A stretch of DNA of 30,282 bases. Origin: Bacillus massilioanorexius. GTDB taxonomy: Bacteria > Bacillota > Bacilli > Bacillales > DSM-1321. The stretch covers positions 1 through 30,282 of the forward strand of contig NZ_CABKRX010000069.1 of the NCBI RefSeq assembly GCF_902374955.1, read 5' to 3'. Numbering within the stretch: the first letter of the stretch is position 1; each line of letters begins with the position of its first letter. Shown here piece by piece: positions 7,962 through 16,242 of this stretch. Position numbers and translations under genes: made by a program. A model generated the notes under the pieces. The model searched no databases. It worked only from the letters and a program-made list of their open reading frames with translations, and was not told where the DNA came from.

Positions 7962-8594
7962 TCATAAACCATTCGACAAATTTCTTAAGCTATTCATATA
8001 AGTGTTTAATAACTGTGTTTCATCACGCTGCTTTAGTATTGATAACAGTAATAAATATGGTTCTTTTAAATGGACCTGAGATCTTGTCGTCATTGAATTT
8101 TGATAGCTTCCAATAGCTAACCAAATTCTTTCTAGCAGATGATTATTATGTATAGCAGCAATTCGTTTAAAAAAAGCATAATCATCAAAGTCTTGGTTTG
8201 TTACAAAATCGATTAATTCCTCGATTTGATCATCCGATGCATCTCTAATAGCTAATTTAAGACAATCCATTTCAATTAACATTTTTGTTTCTAAAAGATT
8301 TTCTTTTGCCTTTTGCTCTTGAAGAAAGAAGCTACCTAAAATATCAACAAGCTTATGTTCTTGGAAGTTTTTAATGAACGTTCCTTCGCCTCTTCTCGTT
8401 TCAATTAGTCCAAGAAGTTCTAATGAACGTAATGCTTCTCTAACAGAAGAGCGCCCAACTTGCAGACGCTCTGATAATTCTCGTTCTGAAGGAATCTTAT
8501 CTCCAGGTATAAGACCATCATCTTCTATCATCATTTTCAATTGTTCTACAATATCTAAATAGACCTTAGAGGATGATTTTGTTGGTTTATCCAA
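7962..8594 (-). CDS. FadR-subfamily GntR transcriptional regulator
   Basis: A 210-residue DNA-binding regulator. Residues 10-75 are a clear GntR winged helix (PGDKIPSERELSERLQVGRS, then VREALRSLELLGLIETRRGEGTF). Residues 80-205 resemble an all-helical FCD effector domain. By my alignment the three histidines that usually bind metal are replaced by Phe142, Tyr180 and Ser202, so the ligand is probably bound without metal. It starts with TTG 10 nt after the malic-enzyme stop; the SD is weak (GTGA), so translation is probably coupled. It lies between ytsJ and accD, and a FadR-type palindrome sits in the operon promoter, so autoregulation and control of malonyl-CoA supply is the natural inference. 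I recall a regulator at this position in the B. cereus group; B. subtilis lacks it. The ligand is unknown. Confidence 0.88.
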   Translation of the reverse strand: MDKPTKSSSKVYLDIVEQLKMMIEDDGLIPGDKIPSERELSERLQVGRSSVREALRSLELLGLIETRRGEGTFIKNFQEHKLVDILGSFFLQEQKAKENLLETKMLIEMDCLKLAIRDASDDQIEELIDFVTNQDFDDYAFFKRIAAIHNNHLLERIWLAIGSYQNSMTTRSQVHLKEPYLLLLSILKQRDETQLLNTYMNSLRNLSNGL

Positions 8595-8604
8595 TTACAT
8601 TTCA

Positions 8605-9837
8605 CTACTTTCCAATAATCGCTAGGTCTTTTGTTTTTTCTTTAATTACTTCTGGATCTACTTTAATTCTTGCAACACCCGTTTCCATTGCAGCCTTCGC
8701 AACAGCTGCAGCAACTTCTGGAGCCACTCGAGGATCAAAAGGTCCTGGGATTACATAATTTGGTTCTAATTCTTCTGGCGATACTAGGCTAGCGATAGCC
8801 TCTACAGCAGCCATTTTCATCTCTTCATTTATATGTGTAGCTCTTACATCTAAAGCTCCACGGAAAATACCTGGGAAAGCTAACACATTATTAACCTGGT
8901 TCGGATAATCTGAACGTCCTGTCCCTACCACAAGCGCACCTGCTTCTTTTGCTTCTTCAGGCATAATTTCTGGAGTTGGATTTGCCATTGCGAAAATGAT
9001 AGGATTTTCATTCATGCTTTGGACTTGTTCTTTAGTTAAACCACCAGCAACAGATACACCAATAAAGACATCGGCACCTTTAATAACATCGTCTAAACTG
9101 CCTTCTATTTTATCGCGATTCGTAATTTTCGAAATATTATCTTTTACTTCATTCATGCCATATGGGCGACCTTCAAAAATAGCACCTTTCGAATCACACA
9201 TAATAACATCTCTTACTCCATAAGTAAAAAGTAGTTTAATAATAGCTATTCCAGCTGCTCCGGCGCCATTTGCTACAATTCTTACCTCTGATAAGGATTT
9301 ACCTGCTAGCTTAAGAGCATTAATTAATCCAGCGACAGTAACAATTGCTGTTCCATGTTGATCATCATGGAATACAGGGATATTTGCTTCTTTTTTCAAA
9401 CGATCTTCTATTTCAAAACAATTTGGTGCAGCAATATCTTCTAGATTTACACCACCGAAATTCGGTTCTAAAAGTTTCACAGTCTCAACGATTTTATCGA
9501 TATCTGTTGTATTCAAGCAAATAGGGAATGCATCAACACCAGCAAAGCTTTTAAAGAGAACTGCTTTTCCCTCCATTACTGGTAAAGCTGCTGCTGGACC
9601 AATATTACCTAAGCCAAGTACAGCAGTACCATCAGAGACTACCGCCACAGTATTCCCTTTCATAGTGTACTCATATACCATCTCTGGCTTATCATAAATA
9701 TCCTTGCAAGGCTCTGCTACCCCTGGTGAATAAGCGAGACTTAAGTCTTCACCATTCTTTACTTCTACTTTAGAAACTGTTTCTAGTTTCCCTTGGTTAA
9801 TACGGTGCATATGTAGTGCTTTTTCTCTTAAAGTCAA
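8605..9837 (-). CDS. ytsJ: NAD(P)-dependent malic enzyme (YtsJ type)
   Basis: Oxidatively decarboxylates malate to pyruvate and CO2, yielding NAD(P)H. With the TTG at 9837 it has 410 residues, the exact length of B. subtilis YtsJ, beginning MTLREKALHMHRINQGKLE. AAGGAG precedes by 10 nt, and the frame opening at 9897 adds 20 residues that do not fit the family. Catalytic motifs seen are SLAYSPGVAEPC (about 32-43), GNIGP with the MEGKAVLFK lysine (about 74-92), metal site GVNLEDIAAPNC and HDDQHGTA (about 130-165), the Rossmann stretch VANGAGAAGIA (about 188-198) and FAMANPTPEIMPE. It heads the operon leading to the regulator and accDA, linking pyruvate and reductant supply to lipid synthesis. 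No damage is seen. Confidence 0.96.
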   Translation of the reverse strand: MTLREKALHMHRINQGKLETVSKVEVKNGEDLSLAYSPGVAEPCKDIYDKPEMVYEYTMKGNTVAVVSDGTAVLGLGNIGPAAALPVMEGKAVLFKSFAGVDAFPICLNTTDIDKIVETVKLLEPNFGGVNLEDIAAPNCFEIEDRLKKEANIPVFHDDQHGTAIVTVAGLINALKLAGKSLSEVRIVANGAGAAGIAIIKLLFTYGVRDVIMCDSKGAIFEGRPYGMNEVKDNISKITNRDKIEGSLDDVIKGADVFIGVSVAGGLTKEQVQSMNENPIIFAMANPTPEIMPEEAKEAGALVVGTGRSDYPNQVNNVLAFPGIFRGALDVRATHINEEMKMAAVEAIASLVSPEELEPNYVIPGPFDPRVAPEVAAAVAKAAMETGVARIKVDPEVIKEKTKDLAIIGK

Positions 9838-9906
9838 CGAAATTTCACTCCTTATTTTTTTGAAAAGGGGGTTAACAAAGCCAAACCAACTTGTCAAAAT
9901 ATTTTA

Positions 9907-9919
9907 GTGGTCAGACCAC
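9907..9919. promoter_or_regulatory. FadR/GntR-type operator palindrome
   Basis: GTGGTC-A-GACCAC is a perfect 6+1+6 inverted repeat, the form bound by FadR-subfamily GntR proteins (core TGGTnnnACCA). Its centre lies about 15 bp downstream of the predicted start of the ytsJ operon promoter, a position that blocks transcription when occupied. The operon itself encodes such a regulator, so I infer it is that protein's site. Confidence 0.7.
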
Positions 9920-9934
9920 GATTTAATATATTTC

Positions 9935-9962
9935 ACTATAACATAACTTTTAAAGATGTAAA
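9935..9962 (-). promoter_or_regulatory. Sigma-A promoter of the ytsJ-gntR-accD-accA operon
   Basis: TTTACA (9957-9962), a 16-nt spacer and TATAGT (9935-9940) preceded by TGT make an extended -10 promoter on the minus strand. The -35 begins only 2 nt beyond the dnaE stop codon. No terminator separates dnaE from it, so read-through from dnaE is also possible. Confidence 0.65.
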
Positions 9963-9964
9963 GA

Positions 9965-12900
9965 TTAAATGTTTTTGACTATTATATTTTTTCTATCTAC
10001 AATTTTCATCAATTGTTCTAATAATGCGTTTGTTGGCTTTACCCAATCCCACATTGGAAGCAATACCGTTCGATTTTCTTTTTCAAAATAAAGCATTACC
10101 CTTGTCGTGCCATGATACTTTTTAAGTGTATTTTTGATAGAAAATAGTTGTTCTTTATTTTGATTCATAGAATCAATTTTGATATAAAGAGTCTCAGAAG
10201 CATGATTTTTTATTTCCTGTAACTGTTGTACTGAAAGGATATTTTGTACAATAAATTGAATTTTTCCATTTCGTTTTTCTACATAACCATGAAACATCAT
10301 AATATTTCCTTTTTCCAAATCAGCAGAATGATTTTTATAAACAGTTGGAAATACAACTGCTTCAATTTCTCCACTATCATCAGTAATGGTTAGAAAAGCC
10401 ATTACATCACCTTTTTTGGTTCGGATCGTCTTAGCCTCTGTTATGTATACTCCAATCGCATATTTCCCTTCAGTTCCTTGAGCTACATTATAAAGAGAAT
10501 GTGACCCATAATATTTAAAAAGGTTATCGTATGAAGAAACCGGATGACTTGATATATATTGGCCTAACACTTCTTTTTCAAATTGCAGCATCGCATCAAG
10601 CGGAATTGGATCCATTTCGATATATTTAGGTTTCAAATTAAATTCCGTGCTTTGAAATAATTCAAAACTATCGTCATCAGTCGATACGAGTTCTGCATGG
10701 TCTATAGCAACATCTAAGCTTGCTAATAAAGTAGCACGATTTTCTCCCCACTCATCGAGTGCTCCACTATAGATCAGAGCTTCTAAAACCTTTCTATTAA
10801 CAACTTTGGAATACACTCTACTACAGAAATCAAACAGATCACTAAACTTCCTGTTCTTACGAGCTTGTAGTATTTCTTTTACAGCCGTACCACCAACACC
10901 TTTAATTGCTGCTAGGCTATAACGTATTCCCTCTTTCTCAGACTGAAAACTATATAAGCTATTATTAATAGACGGCGGTAATAATGGCATTTTCATTTTC
11001 TTTAATTCTCTGGTATATTGCACAATCTTACTATCGTTACCAATAGAGCTAGTCATTAATGCAGCCATAAAATATTTGAAATAGTGGGCTTTTAAATAAG
11101 CTAATTGATAAGCAATAAAGCTATATGCTACAGCATGACTTAAATTGAATCCGTAATTAGCGAATTTAACAATATAATCATAAATATGCTCAGCAACTTC
11201 CTTTGTGTACCCTTGCTTCATACTTCCATTTAAAAAATATTGTCTTTGTTCTTCTAAAACATCTGCTTTCTTTTTAGACACAGCTCGACGCAGCATATCC
11301 GCTTCTCCAAGAGAAAAACCTGCAAATTTAGATGCAATCTGCATGATTTGCTCTTGATACACAATAATTCCGTACGTATCTTGTAATATATCTTTTAAAT
11401 CGTTATGCAGATAAGATATTTTCTCTTCTCCATGTCTCCTTTTTATATAAGTTGGAATATTCTCCATTGGACCTGGACGATATAAAGCATTAACTGCTAC
11501 TAAATCAGAAAATCTTTCAGGCTTTAGTTGTTTTAATACCTTTTGCATTCCATCTGATTCAAACTGAAAAATTCCAACTGTTTCACCATTCCCCATCATT
11601 TGAAGAGTTTTTGGGTCGTCCATAGGAATATGCTTAATATCCAGGGCTTTTCCAGTATCTTTTCTAATAGCATGAAGAATTCTTTCCATTAGCGTCAGAT
11701 TTCGCAGACCTAAAAAGTCCATCTTCAAGAGACCTAATTCTTCAAGGATATCCATCGGAAACTGTGTTAAATGAACCCCATCATGCCCTTCTTGAATGGC
11801 AATCGTATCAGTTAAAGCTACGTTGCTAATGATAACTCCGGCAGCATGGGTCGATGTATGACGTGGTAACCCTTCAATCTTTCTAGCTATATCGATAATT
11901 AATTGATTTTGTTCACTTTCCTGATAATAATCTTGAAACTTAGTTGATTCTTTTAGAGCTTCATTAATCGTTATTCCTAAACGGCTTGGAATCATTTTAG
12001 AAAGTGTATCTAACTCCTTGCTATTCAATCCAAATATTCTTCCTGTATCTCTTAATGAAGCTCTTGCGGCAAATGTTCCAAATGTGATAATTTGAGCAAC
12101 ATGTAGTTCTCCATATTTTTTTGCTACATAAGAAATAACCTCATCTCTTCGTATATCAGAAAAATCTATATCAATATCTGGCATAGATACACGCTCTGGA
12201 TTTAAAAATCTTTCAAACAATAAATGATGTTCCATCGGATCGATATCTGTTATTCGCAATACATATGAAACCATTGAACCAGCTGCTGATCCACGTCCAG
12301 GTCCTGTTAGAATCTTTTGTTTCCTAGCAAACTTCATAAAGTCCCATACAATTAGAAAGTAATCACTAAAATCCATTCTTTTTATAACCGATAACTCATA
12401 CTTTAATCTTTTATAATATGCGCTCGGAGCATTCGGATAACGTTCATTAAACCCTTGGATACATACTTGCTCTAAAAGCTCTTCAGCAGGGATATCCGAT
12501 GGATACTTTGGTAACAACCTTCTATTAAATTCAATAGTTACATTACATTGATCCGCAATTATACTGCTATTGAAAATAGCTTGAGGAAAATCTTTAAACA
12601 GCCCTTCTATTTCCTTACTGCTTTTAAACGAAAAATCTTTTGCATCCTGATTCTTTTGCCAATCTCCTTGAAGTTTAGTACCTGATTGAATAGCTTTTAA
12701 TACATCATATGCCAGGCCATCTTCCTGCTTCATATATAAAATTGGATTAGTAGCTACTAGAGGAGTACCTGTTTCTTCGGCAATTTGGACAATAATAGAA
12801 TGACTTGAAAGATTTTCTGAAGAATTCATATTTTGAATGGATAAATAAAATCGTTTTGAATCAAATATATTTTTATAGGTATGTAAAGCTTCTATCGCCT

Positions 12901-13318
12901 TTTCTTGTTCATTATTCTCAATATATGTTTCAATAATGCCTTCACTACCAGGTGAAATAGCAATTAGTCCTTCTTTGTATCCTTTTAGCCATTTCAACGG
13001 TATTCCTAACTTTGACTTAGTTTGTATACTGCTGCTTATTTTCAATAGATTTAAATAACCTGTATTATTACACGCTAATAAAAGAAGAGGAAATGCTTCT
13101 TCTCCATGCAAAACATCTGCTAGCAAACCAATAATAGGTTTTATGCCATTATTTTTACATGCCTTATAAAAAGCAATCGTTCCATACATAACGTTTCGAT
13201 CTGTTAATGCAATGCTCTTCATTCCATTTTCTTTAGCTGCCATGACTAAGTCATCTATTTTAACAGTACTTGATAGCAAACTATAAGCAGACTGTACGTG
13301 GAGATGAACAAAATTCAT
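9965..13318 (-). CDS. dnaE: DNA polymerase III alpha subunit, DnaE type
   Basis: The error-prone, non-proofreading replicative polymerase that in Bacillus extends RNA primers before handing over to PolC. It has 1,117 residues, as in B. subtilis DnaE. Domains in order are PHP (1-200), palm with GPGRGSAAGS and the catalytic MPDIDIDFSDIRRDE near 380, fingers with RHTSTHAAGVI and ALYRPGPMENIPT, and an HhH region (SLAAIKGVGGTAVKEI, about 800). An OB fold (about 960-1045) and a C-terminal domain follow. The PHP start reads HLHVQSAYSLLSS, where one of the usual metal His is Gln, so no exonuclease is expected from it. The conserved YGFN(R/K)SHA appears as YGFNLSHA. ATG with GGAGGGGT 4 nt upstream. 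It is the first gene of the minus block, divergent from ytrH. Confidence 0.96.
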   Translation of the reverse strand: MNFVHLHVQSAYSLLSSTVKIDDLVMAAKENGMKSIALTDRNVMYGTIAFYKACKNNGIKPIIGLLADVLHGEEAFPLLLLACNNTGYLNLLKISSSIQTKSKLGIPLKWLKGYKEGLIAISPGSEGIIETYIENNEQEKAIEALHTYKNIFDSKRFYLSIQNMNSSENLSSHSIIVQIAEETGTPLVATNPILYMKQEDGLAYDVLKAIQSGTKLQGDWQKNQDAKDFSFKSSKEIEGLFKDFPQAIFNSSIIADQCNVTIEFNRRLLPKYPSDIPAEELLEQVCIQGFNERYPNAPSAYYKRLKYELSVIKRMDFSDYFLIVWDFMKFARKQKILTGPGRGSAAGSMVSYVLRITDIDPMEHHLLFERFLNPERVSMPDIDIDFSDIRRDEVISYVAKKYGELHVAQIITFGTFAARASLRDTGRIFGLNSKELDTLSKMIPSRLGITINEALKESTKFQDYYQESEQNQLIIDIARKIEGLPRHTSTHAAGVIISNVALTDTIAIQEGHDGVHLTQFPMDILEELGLLKMDFLGLRNLTLMERILHAIRKDTGKALDIKHIPMDDPKTLQMMGNGETVGIFQFESDGMQKVLKQLKPERFSDLVAVNALYRPGPMENIPTYIKRRHGEEKISYLHNDLKDILQDTYGIIVYQEQIMQIASKFAGFSLGEADMLRRAVSKKKADVLEEQRQYFLNGSMKQGYTKEVAEHIYDYIVKFANYGFNLSHAVAYSFIAYQLAYLKAHYFKYFMAALMTSSIGNDSKIVQYTRELKKMKMPLLPPSINNSLYSFQSEKEGIRYSLAAIKGVGGTAVKEILQARKNRKFSDLFDFCSRVYSKVVNRKVLEALIYSGALDEWGENRATLLASLDVAIDHAELVSTDDDSFELFQSTEFNLKPKYIEMDPIPLDAMLQFEKEVLGQYISSHPVSSYDNLFKYYGSHSLYNVAQGTEGKYAIGVYITEAKTIRTKKGDVMAFLTITDDSGEIEAVVFPTVYKNHSADLEKGNIMMFHGYVEKRNGKIQFIVQNILSVQQLQEIKNHASETLYIKIDSMNQNKEQLFSIKNTLKKYHGTTRVMLYFEKENRTVLLPMWDWVKPTNALLEQLMKIVDRKNIIVKNI

Positions 13319-13613
13319 TTTACCCCTCCTATCTAAATTTCTAATAAGTCACGTTGACCTATTTCCCTATATTATAGAATCTTTTTTCAAAAAAAGAAAA
13401 TATGTTCTGTTTTTTCCTTCATGTTTGAAGCATACCTTTTACAAGTTGTCCATATATAGTAATAGAAGGATAAAAAGAAATAAGAAAGTCCTTTACATGT
13501 AATATATAACAGTTATTTCTTTGAAGGAAAAATCATCTTTGATTCTTTTCAGTTAAGTCGTCTACATTCGCTATGAATCAATTATTAATTCTTATAGAAA
13601 AAGGTGAAGCATA
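13319..13613. other. Divergent dnaE / ytrH intergenic region
   Basis: No gene in 295 bp. On the minus strand a TATAAT at 13371-13376 lies 53 nt before dnaE and may be its -10, although no good -35 is found 16-18 nt upstream. On the plus strand I looked for a sigma-E promoter for ytrH (expected from B. subtilis) and found no convincing pair. Confidence 0.4.
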
Positions 13614-13949
13614 TTGAAAGAAGCATTTTTTCCCGTATTCATAAATAGTTTTTTTATTGCATTAGGTGTGATATTAGGCGGTTCATTAATTGGTGGCTTA
13701 TCAGCCTTCTTCACGAATCAACCACCAATTACAATTGTAAACCAACTATCTGAAAGCATTCGCATTTGGGCCATTATTGCTGCTATCGGAGGTACATTCG
13801 ATACGGTCTACAGTCTTGAACGAGGAATTTTAAACGGAGAAACTGCTGATATTATCAAACAAATATTGTGGATTCTTTCAGCATTCGCAGGGGCTCGTAC
13901 AGGATCGGTTATTATTAGTTGGCTAACACAAGGACATATTTCTTCATGA
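13614..13949 (+). CDS. ytrH: Sporulation membrane protein YtrH
   Basis: A 111-residue membrane protein of the YtrH family, needed for efficient sporulation in B. subtilis, where it is made in the mother cell. Hydrophobic segments lie near residues 8-31 (FINSFFIALGVILGG...), 50-65 and 85-105. The start is TTG, with AAGGTG 7 nt upstream. The stop overlaps the ytrI start (ATGA), so the two are translated as a pair. Molecular function is unknown. Confidence 0.9.
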   Translation: MKEAFFPVFINSFFIALGVILGGSLIGGLSAFFTNQPPITIVNQLSESIRIWAIIAAIGGTFDTVYSLERGILNGETADIIKQILWILSAFAGARTGSVIISWLTQGHISS

Positions 13950-14446
13950 AGCCGCCTATATTATCCTCTCGACAAGAGTGGCAACGATTTTTTGCAGGTA
14001 TAGCAATTGGAGGTATCATCAGTTGGGTGTTATTTTTTTATATGTATGGTGTGATGCAAGAAAAGCAAATATCAAAAATTACAAAGCAACACCAACAAAT
14101 AGAAGATTTAAATAATGAAATAGAAATATGGAAAAAAGAAATTCAATCATTAAATCAAAAAGTTGAAAAAAGCGTTACCATTCAAGAAATTACAATTACA
14201 ATCGAAAACTATAAAAAATATAAAATTGACCTTTTGTCTCGACTAGAAACGCAAGAAGCACTCCGAAAAGATTTAAGCTCATTAATTACAAAAGATTTAG
14301 AAACAGTTTACAAAGGAAAAAATTTAATCAAGAAAGCAATTGAGAACAAAACGATTGAGATAAACGAGAAAAAATACACGTTTGAAGTAAAAGAAATAAT
14401 GTTTTCTTCAACACTAATAATAGAAGTAGCGTTAATCAGAATTTAA
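13946..14446 (+). CDS. ytrI: Sporulation membrane protein YtrI
   Basis: A 166-residue protein with one membrane segment near residues 17-38 and a long charged coiled coil (about 42-80, EKQISKITKQHQQIEDLNNEI and on). A mixed C-terminal domain faces one side of the membrane. It matches B. subtilis YtrI in length (about 167), layout and position after ytrH. The frame opens at a TTG at 13919, but the ATG at 13946 overlapping the ytrH stop is chosen, with AAGGA 11 nt upstream. Together with YtrH it is part of the sporulation set; biochemistry is unknown. A GC-rich terminator follows. Confidence 0.88.
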   Translation: MKPPILSSRQEWQRFFAGIAIGGIISWVLFFYMYGVMQEKQISKITKQHQQIEDLNNEIEIWKKEIQSLNQKVEKSVTIQEITITIENYKKYKIDLLSRLETQEALRKDLSSLITKDLETVYKGKNLIKKAIENKTIEINEKKYTFEVKEIMFSSTLIIEVALIRI

Positions 14447-14453
14447 AACAATC

Positions 14454-14482
14454 AACGGGAGTGACGAATCATCACTCCCGTT
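14454..14482. terminator. Terminator between ytrI and nrnA
   Basis: AACGGGAGTGA (14454-14464) pairs perfectly with TCACTCCCGTT (14472-14482), an 11-bp stem with a 7-nt loop, between convergent genes. The T-runs are short on both sides (ATTCATT, and GATTGTTTT on the minus strand). Confidence 0.75.
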
Positions 14483-14511
14483 ATTCATTAATAAATGTTC
14501 TAAGACACTAT

Positions 14512-15456
14512 TTATTTCGTGTATTCTTGGCAAGCTTTATTTAATTCTTCCATAACACGGTCCACTTCTTCCCAAGAGTTAATAGAAGCTCCAGAAGCAA
14601 GTGGATGTCCGCCACCTTTAAATTTCTTAGCAATTGTATTGATAATAGGTCCTTTAGAGCGTAAGCGCACTCGAATATTATCTTCTTCTTCAATAAAGAA
14701 GACCCATGCAATGATTCCTTTGACAGAACCTAAATTACTTACTAATAAAGAAGCTTCGGATGGTTTCACTTGATACTTCTCTAAAATGCTCTTAGGGACG
14801 ACGACTTTTCCCGCACCTGAAGGAGAAACTTCGAAATTTTGTAAAATATAGCCGTTCAGGTGAACGACATTCTGATTTACATCATACATTTGATTGTATA
14901 AATCAGATCTAGAAAAATTGTAATGAATCAGTTCGCCAGCATATTTAAAGGTTTTTTCCGTTGTACTTGGATATAAAAAGCGACCTGTATCCCCAACAAT
15001 ACCTGCATAAAGCAAACGCGCAGCCTCATCATTAATTAGTAAACCTTTATCTTTACCATATAAATAAAATTCATAAATCATTTCACTAGTTGAGCTTGAC
15101 GATGTGTCTACCCAAATAATATCTCCATATACATCATCATTTGGATGATGGTCAATTTTAATCAATTTATCAGCAAGCTTATATCTTTGATCACATATCC
15201 TCTCTTCATTTGCTGTATCACATATAATAACTAATGCTCCCTTATATGTATCATCAGAAATTGTATCCAATCTTTTTAGAAAATGAAGTGATTCTTCCTC
15301 TTTCCCCACAGTATATATTTTTTTATTTGGAAAAGAAGCTTGCAAGATAGTAGCTAATCCACATTGTGAACCATATGCATCTGGATCAGGACGCACATGA
15401 CGATGAAGAATTATTGTTTCATATTGTTTAATTGTTTCTAAAATTGTAGCTTTCAT
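14512..15456 (-). CDS. nrnA: Bifunctional oligoribonuclease / pAp phosphatase NrnA
   Basis: Degrades short RNAs (nanoRNA, 2-5 nt) and removes phosphate from pAp, a by-product of sulfate assimilation. It is 314 residues, with a DHH phosphoesterase domain at 1-190 and DHHA1 at 200-312. Metal-site motifs are HRHVRPDPDAYGS (18-30), IICDTA with Asp80, and DHHPND (102-107). DHHA1 carries the substrate motif FKGGGHPLASGAS near 280-292. ATG with GGAG 7 nt upstream. It is called YtqI in older B. subtilis annotation and sits, as there, beside ytrI and ytpI. All catalytic residues look intact. Confidence 0.95.
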   Translation of the reverse strand: MKATILETIKQYETIILHRHVRPDPDAYGSQCGLATILQASFPNKKIYTVGKEEESLHFLKRLDTISDDTYKGALVIICDTANEERICDQRYKLADKLIKIDHHPNDDVYGDIIWVDTSSSSTSEMIYEFYLYGKDKGLLINDEAARLLYAGIVGDTGRFLYPSTTEKTFKYAGELIHYNFSRSDLYNQMYDVNQNVVHLNGYILQNFEVSPSGAGKVVVPKSILEKYQVKPSEASLLVSNLGSVKGIIAWVFFIEEEDNIRVRLRSKGPIINTIAKKFKGGGHPLASGASINSWEEVDRVMEELNKACQEYTK

Positions 15457-15919
15457 AAATTGACTCCATTCTTATTTAATTTATATCACTCTTTACGATT
15501 GACTGTTGTCATGAGCTTAATGGGCTATGAATTTGTAATGAGCATAAGTTGGGGTTGCATTTTCTGCCCTAGGATATCTGCTTTCCACCAGGAAAGTCGT
15601 AAACCTGTTTGGCAGAGTCTCACCTATTCCACTTCCCTGACAAAGTCTCATACTTTTTGCTCCAATTAGCTTTTAGAAAGCAGCCTTACGATATAATGTT
15701 TTTTTATTCCATTCAAAATGGCGTTAAGAATTTCTAAATTGAAGTAAAAACAAAGTTGCTTCACTAGAGAGAACAAACATTTAATTGGATTGTCTAATTA
15801 TTTGCAAGGAATGAACATTCTTTTCACTAGTTCATGCTTCACGTTATAAGTGTAGCATTTTTTACCATTTATCGTTACAATAAATGTAGACAATATACAT
15901 ATAATGGAGGACTATAATT
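15457..15919. other. Intergenic region nrnA / ytpI
   Basis: 463 bp between divergent genes. Part of it (15551-15666) is an eroded dispersed repeat, described separately. The open frame at 15460-15669 lies in that repeat and has no SD. The rest is AT-rich; TACAAT near 15876 on the plus strand could be a ytpI -10, but no -35 supports it. Confidence 0.5.
15551..15666 (-). repeat. Eroded copy of a dispersed Bacillaceae intergenic repeat
   Basis: Read on the minus strand, this 116-bp block starts ATTGGAG, then 10 nt, GAGACTT, CAGGGAAGTGG, AGGTGAGACTCTGCC, and later TGGAAAGCAGATATCC. This resembles, from memory, the GC-rich intergenic repeat scattered through many Bacillaceae genomes (with cores like GAGACTCCTGCGGG and GGTGAGACCCCGCAGG), with many substitutions. 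The motif order is kept along the whole block. It is not expected to code for protein. Confidence 0.5.
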
Positions 15920-16225
15920 ATGCCTGTACTTGTTACACTTATTATTATAGCACTAGCTTTCTATTGTTTTTATAAAGTACGATTTTTTCGTACCAAATTG
16001 CCGATGGAAAAGAAATGGCTTTCTTCAAAATCCTCAATTGCTCTAGGTCTGTTCGTATTATTATTTGGAATTAACCAAATATTCTTATTCCAAACAACAC
16101 TGACTTATGTTATTTCTTCCATATTTATTATTATAGGCGCTTTAAGTAGTTATACTGGCTTCAAATCATACAAATTTTTCTTACCATTAGCAATCGAAGA
16201 AGCGGAACAATTTCAAAAAAATTAA
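15920..16225 (+). CDS. ytpI: YtpI family membrane protein
   Basis: A 101-residue protein with three hydrophobic segments (about 3-20, 40-58, 64-85) and a short charged tail. It matches YtpI of Bacillus in length and position between nrnA and ytoI. GGAGG lies 9 nt before ATG. The function is not known. It is transcribed alone on the plus strand, convergent with ytoI. Confidence 0.85.
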   Translation: MPVLVTLIIIALAFYCFYKVRFFRTKLPMEKKWLSSKSSIALGLFVLLFGINQIFLFQTTLTYVISSIFIIIGALSSYTGFKSYKFFLPLAIEEAEQFQKN

Positions 16226-16242
16226 CAGTATCACTAATTGTG

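Noticed and set aside
9838..9897. 20-residue extension of malic enzyme
   Set aside because: No family match; the TTG at 9837 has AAGGAG upstream and gives the 410-residue family length.
15460..15669. Plus-strand 69-codon frame
   Set aside because: Lies in the eroded repeat, no SD, no protein-like pattern.
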